Positions 1 to 7,000 of a stretch of 27,225 nt of DNA are shown here, piece after piece. The notes below the pieces were generated by a model. That model had not been told where the DNA came from. It did not search any database and saw only the letters and a list, made by a program, of their open reading frames with translations. The stretch comes from a virus: positions 6,509-33,733 of the IMG/VR virus record IMGVR_UViG_3300003410_000019; one strand, written 5' to 3'. A program made the translations under genes and the position numbers. How positions within the stretch are numbered: position 1 is the first letter of the stretch; each line of letters begins with the position of its first letter.

Positions 1-759
1 GTTAGTGATTATTGGACACAAAAAGTTGTAGGATGGTTTCCTAAGCATGAAATTCAACAAATGGCTATGATGTTTGGTTCTCAAGAAACAGTGCACGCTG
101 TAGCTTATAGTTATTTAAATGAGACTCTTGGATTAGAAAATTATGAAGCATTCCTACAAGATGATGCAACAATGGCTCGATTCGACAACCTCGTTGCTTT
201 ACCAGGTGATAATACTGTGGAAATTGGTACTTCTCTTGCAGTCTTTAGCGCATTCGCTGAAGGCGTTTCCTTATATTCTGCTTTCGCTGTGTTATACAGT
301 TTTCAGTTACGTAATCTTCTTAAAGGTATCGGACAACAAATGAAATGGAGTGTTCGTGATGAATCGCTGCACAGTAAAATGGGTTGTCAGTTATTTAGAC
401 ATATGTGCCAAGAAGATAATAGCTTATTAGAAAAATGTAGAGATGAAGTTATTGAAGCAGCATCGGCAATGCTTGTTGCTGAAGAAGATTATATTGACAG
501 AATGTTCGAAGGAGGAGAAGTTGAAGGTATTACAGCCTACGATCTCAAACAATTTATTAGAAAAAGACTTAATGAAAAATTACAAGAACTTGGTTACTTC
601 GACCTCGGGTTATACTTTGAATTTAACGAAGAAGGAGCCGCAAGACTTGATTGGTTTTATCACCTTACCGGTGGTCATACTCATACTGATTTCTTTGCTG
701 TTCGCCCAACAGATTATTCCAAAGCAAATGAAGGAGAAGATTTTGAAGATATTTGGTAG
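1..759 (+). CDS. nrdB: Ribonucleoside-diphosphate reductase small subunit (class I, NrdB), 5'-truncated by window edge
   Basis: This is the C-terminal 252 residues of the class I ribonucleotide reductase radical-generating subunit; the frame is open to base 1. It makes the tyrosyl radical that the large subunit uses to reduce ribonucleotides to deoxyribonucleotides in the cytoplasm. Counting from base 1, the metal ligands are visible: E29 and H32 in QETVHA, with Y36 four residues after the histidine matching the radical tyrosine (Y122 of E. coli). Then come E87 in AFAEG, and E121 and H124 in RDESLH. The first ligand, an Asp in the family, lies outside the window. The C-terminus is acidic and ends in DFEDIW, as expected for the tail that docks on NrdA. 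The stop TAG overlaps the GTG start of the next gene. nrdA lies downstream in the same unit. Visible key residues are intact, so an active enzyme is expected. Confidence 0.95.
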   Translation, partial: VSDYWTQKVVGWFPKHEIQQMAMMFGSQETVHAVAYSYLNETLGLENYEAFLQDDATMARFDNLVALPGDNTVEIGTSLAVFSAFAEGVSLYSAFAVLYSFQLRNLLKGIGQQMKWSVRDESLHSKMGCQLFRHMCQEDNSLLEKCRDEVIEAASAMLVAEEDYIDRMFEGGEVEGITAYDLKQFIRKRLNEKLQELGYFDLGLYFEFNEEGAARLDWFYHLTGGHTHTDFFAVRPTDYSKANEGEDFEDIW

Positions 760-1109
760 TGAGAAAATGTAACAAATGTCATAAAGAAAAAGCTATATCT
801 AAATTTAGATATGGTAAACGCACATGTCAAAAGTGTGAGTACAGATTTAAACAAAGATTTTTAAGATCTTTAGTATTAGATAGAAAATTAACAGCAAAAG
901 AAAGGATTTCTAATAGATTAGGATATATGGGGACGGCATTCATAATGATGTCTCCTCATTTATTAACCTACGGGAGCATAGGGGGTATAACTTACGTTAT
1001 AGGAGGTGTATTATCAACACCTCAGGTTTTTGTAGCAAAACAATGGAACTTAGTAGCGGTTAATTTAAACGTAACAATAGGGTATTTAATTTATTTATAT
1101 AATGCATAA
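759..1109 (+). CDS. Small zinc-ribbon/membrane protein between nrdB and nrdA, function unknown
   Basis: A 116-aa protein when started at GTG 759, which overlaps the nrdB TAG stop by one base (TAGTG), a typical translational-coupling layout; an in-frame TTG at 753 is the alternative. The N-terminus has two CxxC pairs (C4/C7 and C23/C26) separated by basic residues. This looks like the small zinc ribbon seen at the front of many phage HNH and related DNA-binding proteins, but no HNH motif follows. After a basic linker, residues about 55-90 and 95-114 are hydrophobic and look like two or three membrane passes, including a short STPQV segment. A metal-binding ribbon joined to a membrane anchor inside a nucleotide-reductase operon is unusual. 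The stop overlaps the next ATG. I do not recognise the family and assign no function. Confidence 0.75.
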   Translation: MRKCNKCHKEKAISKFRYGKRTCQKCEYRFKQRFLRSLVLDRKLTAKERISNRLGYMGTAFIMMSPHLLTYGSIGGITYVIGGVLSTPQVFVAKQWNLVAVNLNVTIGYLIYLYNA

Positions 1110-1315
1110 TGAAAGAAAACAAGTTAATAGAAATGTGGAACAGAATAGAAATTCTGGGACAGAACGTACAGCAGATAGTAGCAGAAATGAACAACCTCAG
1201 AGATTTATCTATTGGGACGATGAGCCTAATGAAAAAATTTGATGGTTATGAAAAAGCAATAGAAGCTTTAGCTGAAGATATTAAAAAAGAAAAAGAAAGT
1301 AAAGATGTGGAATAG
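1109..1315 (+). CDS. Small helical coiled-coil protein, function unknown
   Basis: A 68-aa charged, almost wholly helical protein. The ATG overlaps the previous TAA by one base, and its own TAG lies inside the start of nrdA, an 11-base overlap. The middle (residues about 12-45) has leucine, isoleucine and methionine spacing consistent with an amphipathic or coiled-coil helix. The C-terminus is Lys/Glu rich. There is no signal peptide and there are no cysteines. Small coiled-coil proteins of this look are common beside nrd genes in marine phages, as far as I recall, but their role is not known to me. Its place between the two reductase subunit genes suggests co-expression; a direct contact with the enzyme is only a guess. 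Confidence 0.75.
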   Translation: MKENKLIEMWNRIEILGQNVQQIVAEMNNLRDLSIGTMSLMKKFDGYEKAIEALAEDIKKEKESKDVE

Positions 1316-3050
1316 CGAATGGATTAAAGGAGAGGATTATCCTATTTGGGGTGATACTGAAGTTTATAAAAAAACAATTACAGGAGGTTATCTATTACAA
1401 AATGAAACGCCTAAACAAGCTTATGAGCGTGTAGCCACCGCGGTTGCAAAGCGTTTATATAAGCCAGAATTAGCTGAAAAGTTTTTTCAGTATATATGGG
1501 ATGGGTGGCTGTGTTTAGCTTCACCTGTGCTCTCTAATACAGGCACAGATCGGGGTTTACCTATTAGTTGTTTTGGTATTGACGTTGCTGATAGCATAAA
1601 TGATATTGGACAAAAGAATTTAGAAATGATGCTTTTAGCCAAGCATGGAGGCGGTGTTGGCTTAGGTGTTAATATGATTAGACCCGCTGGAGCTAAAATT
1701 ACAGGAAATGGAACAAGTGATGGAGTGGTCCCGTTTTGCAAGATATACGATTCAACAATACTTGCCACTAATCAAGGATCTGTCCGCAGAGGAGCTGCGT
1801 CAGTTAATATCAATATTGATCACCCCGACTTTGAAGAATGGTTGGAGATCAGAGAACCAAAAGGAGATGTTAACAGACAGTCCCTTAATTTACACCAGTG
1901 CGCTGTGGTCGGTGACAAGTTTATGCGAAGACTTGAGCAAGGAGATAAAGATGCTAGACGTAAATGGGGAAAATTATTACAAAAACGTAAAGCAACTGGA
2001 GAGCCTTATATACTCTTTAAGGGAAATACAAACAAAAATAACCCAAAAGCGTACAAATCAAATGGGCTCAAAGTTCATATGACAAACATTTGTAGTGAAA
2101 TAACACTACATACAGATGAATCACATTCTTTTGTTTGTTGCTTATCTTCTCTTAATTTAGACAAATATGATGAATGGAAAAACACAAATTTAATATATGA
2201 TGCAACATGGTTTTTAGACGGAGTATTAGAGGAATTTATTCAGAAAGCAAAAAATATGAAAGGGTTCGAAAACTCTGTCCGCAGTGCGGAGAAGGGACGT
2301 GCTCTTGGTCTAGGAGTATTGGGATGGCACAGTCTACTCCAAAAGAATGGCATTGCGTTCGAAGGTTTATTAGCTCAATTTAGAACACGTGAGATTTTTA
2401 GTAGAATTAAGATTGAATCTGAGAGAGCATCGCGAGATCTTGCAGAGATATATGGGGAGCCGCTTTGGTGCGTTGGTACTGGTATGCGTAACACTCATCT
2501 TCGGGCCGTGGCCCCTACTGTCTCTAACAGTAAGCTTAGTGGAAATATATCTCCTGGAATTGAGCCTTGGGCTGCTAACGTATTTACAGAACAATCAGCT
2601 AAAGGCACATTTATTAGAAAAAATAAAGAACTTAAAAAAGTATTAAGAAAAATTGGAATTGATAATAAAGAAACTTGGGATAAAATTTTGGAAGATGGTG
2701 GATCCGTTCAAGGAATTAAAGAACTCGATGGATGGTTTTATGATCACGCAGGAAGACTTACGCAAGAAGAAGGCGGGGAAGAACTAAAGAATGTATTTAA
2801 AACATTTAAGGAAATAAATCAACTAGAGTTAGTTAATCAAGCTGGTATACGTCAAAATTATATAGATCAATCAGTAAGTTTAAATTTAGCATTTCCTTCT
2901 GTAGCAGATCCTAAATGGCTTAATAAAGTACATTTAGAAGCATGGAAGCGGGGTATTAAGACTTTGTATTATATGAGAACTGAATCTGTATTGAGAGGTG
3001 ATATTGCAGCTAAAGCAATGGATCCAGAATGTTTAAGTTGTGATGGATAA
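1305..3050 (+). CDS. nrdA: Ribonucleoside-diphosphate reductase large (catalytic) subunit, NrdA
   Basis: The 581-aa catalytic subunit of class I ribonucleotide reductase, partner of the NrdB encoded at the left edge. Key residues are visible: C89 in LPISCFG (redox-active Cys, E. coli C225); N261, C263 and E265 in TNICSEI (active-site Asn, thiyl Cys and Glu); C278 in the C-x-L-S-S-x-N-L motif (E. coli C462); the Y555-Y556 radical-transfer pair in LYYMRTES; and C576/C579 in the C-terminal CLSC used for re-reduction. It is much shorter than E. coli NrdA (761 aa). It starts directly before the barrel with no N-terminal ATP-cone, so feedback inhibition by dATP through that site is unlikely. The ATG at 1305 sits behind a purine-rich AAAGAAAGTAAAG stretch and overlaps the preceding gene by 11 bases. 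It is the last gene of the plus-strand block. Confidence 0.95.
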   Translation: MWNSEWIKGEDYPIWGDTEVYKKTITGGYLLQNETPKQAYERVATAVAKRLYKPELAEKFFQYIWDGWLCLASPVLSNTGTDRGLPISCFGIDVADSINDIGQKNLEMMLLAKHGGGVGLGVNMIRPAGAKITGNGTSDGVVPFCKIYDSTILATNQGSVRRGAASVNINIDHPDFEEWLEIREPKGDVNRQSLNLHQCAVVGDKFMRRLEQGDKDARRKWGKLLQKRKATGEPYILFKGNTNKNNPKAYKSNGLKVHMTNICSEITLHTDESHSFVCCLSSLNLDKYDEWKNTNLIYDATWFLDGVLEEFIQKAKNMKGFENSVRSAEKGRALGLGVLGWHSLLQKNGIAFEGLLAQFRTREIFSRIKIESERASRDLAEIYGEPLWCVGTGMRNTHLRAVAPTVSNSKLSGNISPGIEPWAANVFTEQSAKGTFIRKNKELKKVLRKIGIDNKETWDKILEDGGSVQGIKELDGWFYDHAGRLTQEEGGEELKNVFKTFKEINQLELVNQAGIRQNYIDQSVSLNLAFPSVADPKWLNKVHLEAWKRGIKTLYYMRTESVLRGDIAAKAMDPECLSCDG

Positions 3051-3133
3051 AAAAATAGATAATTGTTTTTTTATTACGCAAATAGTACTTATATTCACAT
3101 TGTTATTTGTTAAGTAGTACACGTTGTTTGTTT

Positions 3134-3173
3134 AAAAAGGGGATATGATTCTTAGTCTATCCCCTTTTTTTTT
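3134..3173. terminator. Bidirectional intrinsic terminator at the convergence of the two operons
   Basis: GGGGATA (3139-3145) pairs with TATCCCC (3158-3164) around a 12-base loop. On the plus strand it is followed by nine T (3165-3173). On the minus strand the A-tract 3134-3138 gives a shorter U-run. It can therefore stop the nrd transcript and the late operon arriving from the right. The minus-strand 97-aa gene ends inside its T-run, at 3172. Confidence 0.88.
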
Positions 3174-3465
3174 ATCTTTTCTTACGATCAATGTCTCTTC
3201 TTAGATATTCTATATCTTTCATAAAAGCCCTCATTTCAGCTTCAAGAGCTTTAACTTCCTCCTCCGTCTTTCTTTGATTAGGCCACGTGTATTTTTGTTC
3301 GTTTTCTTTTAATTTATTAGCCTTTACCTCAACAGCCTCAACACGAGCACTTAATGTGTAATAAGAGCCTACTATAGAAGCAAACATTGCAGCTATAGTG
3401 ATTATTTGTGGAATGCTTATGGACACATCCGCTTTTCCGTCTCCATCAATATCTATTTTTGCCAT
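3172..3465 (-). CDS. Small membrane/coiled-coil protein with DxDxDG loop, possible lysis-cassette member
   Basis: A 97-aa protein, last gene of the late operon. The N-terminus carries the loop DIDGDGKAD (D5, D7, D9, D13), which fits the DxDxDGxxD calcium-binding pattern of EF-hand and dockerin loops. Residues about 19-40 are hydrophobic (a single membrane segment), and the remaining half is a charged Lys/Glu/Arg helix likely to form a coiled coil. A short N-terminus, one membrane pass and a long helical tail would suit a spanin-like or holin-associated role beside the 47-aa membrane protein just upstream (2-base gap). No catalytic motif is present, and I know such proteins only as conserved hypotheticals of marine phages. 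The lysis role is inference. Confidence 0.8.
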   Translation of the reverse strand: MAKIDIDGDGKADVSISIPQIITIAAMFASIVGSYYTLSARVEAVEVKANKLKENEQKYTWPNQRKTEEEVKALEAEMRAFMKDIEYLRRDIDRKKR

Positions 3466-3467
3466 TT

Positions 3468-3611
3468 TTATTTTTTTAATCGTTTATAAATTCCGATTGA
3501 AGTATATATAATTGACAGTATTAACACTATTGTTTGCAGTGTTGGGTCTAGCCCTGTTAAGCTAAATAATAATGCTCCTGCGTTTACGAAATGTATTTTC
3601 AAATCTTCCAT
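3468..3611 (-). CDS. 47-aa membrane protein, holin-like candidate
   Basis: A very short gene found by reading the minus strand between its neighbours. It starts MEDLKIHF, ends in KRLKK, and stops with TAA at 3470-3468. The ATG at 3611 is one base after the upstream stop, and the downstream ATG is two bases after its own stop, so it fits tightly into the chain of coupled genes. Residues about 9-20 are a short hydrophobic stretch, and about 27-42 a longer membrane helix rich in Ile and Leu followed by a basic tail. Small size, hydrophobic helices and a Lys/Arg-rich C-terminus are typical of phage holins, which make the membrane hole for lysis. No endolysin gene is in the window, so the role stays a hypothesis. 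Confidence 0.7.
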   Translation of the reverse strand: MEDLKIHFVNAGALLFSLTGLDPTLQTIVLILSIIYTSIGIYKRLKK

Positions 3612-3612
3612 C

Positions 3613-3900
3613 TTAATATTTACAGGACGCCTTCATAGTTAAAGGGCTTACCCTTTTTGGTTTTCCAGCTGGCTGACCTAGTGATTTTTTTTCGTTAATT
3701 TTTTTTCTTTTTTCAGAGCTACTCATTTCACTAGCAGTTTTTGGAGTATCTGAAGATATTCTTTTTTTAGGACGGCAATAAGGAACGCCTCTGCTTTCAC
3801 CTTTGCTTCTACCACAAGGTTTACCTGTACTTACGTCAGTCCACTCTTCTTTAAACCAACGTTTAAGTGATGCTCCTTTTTTAGTTTTACTTACAGCCAT
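3613..3900 (-). CDS. Small basic Cys-containing protein (DUF5872-like)
   Basis: A 95-aa, very basic protein. The front half contains WFKEEWTDVSTGKPCGRSKG and later VPYCRPKKR, two conserved-looking cysteine motifs that could form a small metal or disulfide site. A Ser/Lys stretch, SEMSSSEKRKK, follows, then a Lys-rich end with one more Cys. The WTDV-x-TGKPCGR…CRP pattern is one I associate with small phage proteins of the DUF5872 type, whose function is not established. The ATG overlaps the stop of the upstream 50-aa gene (TAATG), and its stop is one base from the next start. It may be a nucleic-acid-binding virion component because of its charge, but nothing here proves that. Confidence 0.75.
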   Translation of the reverse strand: MAVSKTKKGASLKRWFKEEWTDVSTGKPCGRSKGESRGVPYCRPKKRISSDTPKTASEMSSSEKRKKINEKKSLGQPAGKPKRVSPLTMKASCKY

Positions 3901-4052
3901 TATCCTATATTTCCACCTCTTTTACGGCATTTTGCAATATAACCTGAAGCGTAAGCTGATGGAAACACTCTGTATTTAGCTTTTGCTTTGCGATAGCATG
4001 CATCCTTTTTTAATAAAGGAGAGGCATTTGATGTTACAATGTTATATTTCAT
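3900..4052 (-). CDS. 50-aa basic protein with CYRKAKAKY…AYASGYIAKCRK motif
   Basis: A tiny minus-strand gene read directly from the sequence. Its ATG at 4052 overlaps the stop of the giant upstream gene (TAATG), and its TAA shares one base with the next ATG. The product has 50 residues, with two cysteines (C19 and C42) bracketing a basic, aromatic stretch that contains FPSAYASGYIAKCRKR. That motif is one I recognise from small conserved proteins of marine phages, where it is often found near or within the same polypeptide as the CGRSKG motif of the next gene. The two genes may thus be halves of one functional unit. The role is unknown, and a structural or DNA-binding part is possible from its charge. 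Confidence 0.72.
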   Translation of the reverse strand: MKYNIVTSNASPLLKKDACYRKAKAKYRVFPSAYASGYIAKCRKRGGNIG

Positions 4053-7000
4053 TATTTAAACTTTTTAAATTTTTCAAACTTTTTAAACTTTTTAAATTTA
4101 GAAGATGGCTTTTTAGTTTGTTTTTCAATCATGCCTAAATCCCACTCTGAATATCCCAATGTGAGAGCAATTGATTGCCATAATTCTGTTTCTGATTCCA
4201 TTGCTGTTTTAATATGGTCAGCTTTTATTATAGCTCTATCTGCAGGTAAATTTGTTAATGCAGATACTATTCGACCTCCTGCTAAAAAAGCTGGATTATC
4301 TAAGCTGAATCCTTCTGTTCTCATCTTTTCCTTATCTTGTCTATAAGTAAAAGCTTTAGCAGCAGAGTTTAATTTATTTAATTTAGAGTTTATTGGCGGA
4401 GATAAAGAAGTTGCTTTCATAACAGCTTTTGTATAATCTGTTCTTTTAGCTTTGTTCTGCTTTATAATTTCAAGAATAACATTTTTAGATGTTGATGCTA
4501 TTGCACCATATAAACCAGTTCCGCGTAACAAAGTATCTAGTGACCCATTACCTATATTCCAAAGTCTTTCTTTTTCTTTATCATCTTCTTCATCAGAAAA
4601 TAACAAAGCAAATAATGCTTGTTGTAAAGCTGAGAACACTACGTTTTGTATTACGCTATAATACATTAACTTACTAATATTTGTTTTCCAATCTCCACGC
4701 CCAGCAGCTAAATCTTGCATAGCTTTTTTAGTTAATCTAGCATATTGCATTGGTGTATTAGCAAAAGCTAATATAACTCTACCTAAAGAGCTAGCTTGTT
4801 GCATACTGATTCTGTCAGGTCTTGATGATTGTTGAGATTCTTCTGCTGTTTCGGTAAAATCAAGAAAAGCTTGTTCTTGTGCAGCTTCTTGACTCATTCC
4901 ATCTTTAACATATTTATTAAGTCTGTTTCTATAAAATGAAGCTCCTCCAATAGCAATTGCAAAACTATCCGCCATTTGTGTAGGTAAAAAACCAAATTTT
5001 AGTATTGCATTAAAAGCAGCTCTTACTTTATTATCAGCAGTTTTTGCTGCACTTGCAATTTCATCAGCATTAACATCTGTTTTTAAACCTGCTCTACGTT
5101 GCTTTAGAAAATCAGAATTAAACAAAAACCCAAAATCATTCCAAAACTGACTTTGATTTGCAAATGCCTTTGCAGCCATTATAGGATTATTATCTGTAAA
5201 GTTTATAAAGTTTACAGCAGATATAGTTTGAAGCAATGCAGATCTGGCATTTAAGAACATGATTGAACCAACTGAACCGTTAACCCATTCTAGCCAAGCT
5301 CTTTCTATTTTGTTCCCACCCGCTCTTCTATTGCGTCCATCTTTCATTCTATATAGAATATCTGTAAGTGATTCTACATATTGATCCCCATATAATGCTT
5401 TTAACTTATTGATATTAGGTCCTTCAAGTTTACCTTGTTTAAATTCTCCAAATATTTCTTCAACATTATCTTTCCATTCTTGCATGTACTCACTACGTTT
5501 AACTTGATTAACGTATGATAACATGTCTGTTGTAATAGTACCTTCTAGCCAGTTTCCGCTTGGATTTGCATATTCACCTGGAGGTGCTAATGAAATCAGT
5601 TGTTCAGCAAAGTTTTTTAGGTTTTCATTTTTATTTATAAACTTAATAACCTCATTTACATCTTGTTTGCTAGATCCTTCTGGAAGAGTATCTTGCCTAT
5701 TCCAAATGTATAGCCTTACTGCTTGTTCATTAGTATATCCCGTTTCATTTGTTTTACCAAGCTTAGCTGGAGTATTATTAATTTGCTTTTTAAGATTTGC
5801 CCATGCATTCATAGACATTTGCTTATCAGTTTCAAATTGTCTTATAGCTTTAGCAAAAGGCGTAAGCAAATTGTCTTTATAAAATTGCATTTGCTCATCT
5901 CCTTTTTTACTCTTAGCTAGTGTAGTATATAAGAGTCCAACAAAATCTTCAGCTGAATAAGGTACAAAGAATTTATATTTACCTTTTCCTTTACCAATTA
6001 TTGATGCTTTGTCTGCTGAATACTCTTTAGCAAAATCAATTCCTGTTGATGCTTCAAGAAATTTATTAAAGTCTTTGCTTAAAGATTTAGAATATTTAAA
6101 TTCTCCCTCATCAAATGTATAATCTGTTTTAGACAACGCATCTGAGTATCTAAAAATACCTTTAGGTGGCATTTTATCTTTATATTTTTCATCTACAATT
6201 TCAGCAAAATCTTTAGGAACTAGATTAGCTTCCATTGTATTAAAAAGATTTTTTAAATCATTTTTTTTAGAATCAGAAGGATTTTTAAAATAATCTATTA
6301 TTTCATTAAAAACAAACTGTACGGGGGGATTATGTTCATAAACTGTTTCTCCGCTATAATTTTGAACAATCCTATTCAACGTAGCAGCTCCTCTGAATAT
6401 TGTTCTTTGATCTTTTTGATTTAACTTTATAATCGATGCCGCTAGCCCAGGATGTTTTTTGCCTATATTAAATACAATATTTTGTAAAGCATCCCTTGCC
6501 TCTGCATTTTGATTATTAACTTCAGCTTTAGTAATTTCTCCAGACATAATTTGATTACGAACAGAGTTACTTGTAACATCTATTAGTGTTCCAATAGCCA
6601 TATCGCCATATCTTATATAAGATCTTTGCCCGCTTTTTAATAAATTAAACTTTTTCTTAGAGCTAAGACCAGTTCCTTTTATTGTTGGATATATAACGTT
6701 TTCCCATAAAGCTTTATTTGTTGTTAATTTTAATTCACCTTTTTTAGAAGAAACACTTCTAGTACCTCTAGAAAATATTTTAATAAAATGAAAAACTATA
6801 TCTTCTGCTAAAATAGTGTCATTATTGTCTATAGCAGTATTTACAGCTTTATCAAAAGCTGGAACAACTATATCAAAAAATACTTTTGGATATGATTTTT
6901 TAAAAGATTCGTTATTTATAGAATCAGCAATATCAGGAAAATCATTAGCTAATTCTATCATATTTTTTTCAAACAGTATACTAGCAAGTTCCTGAGAAGA

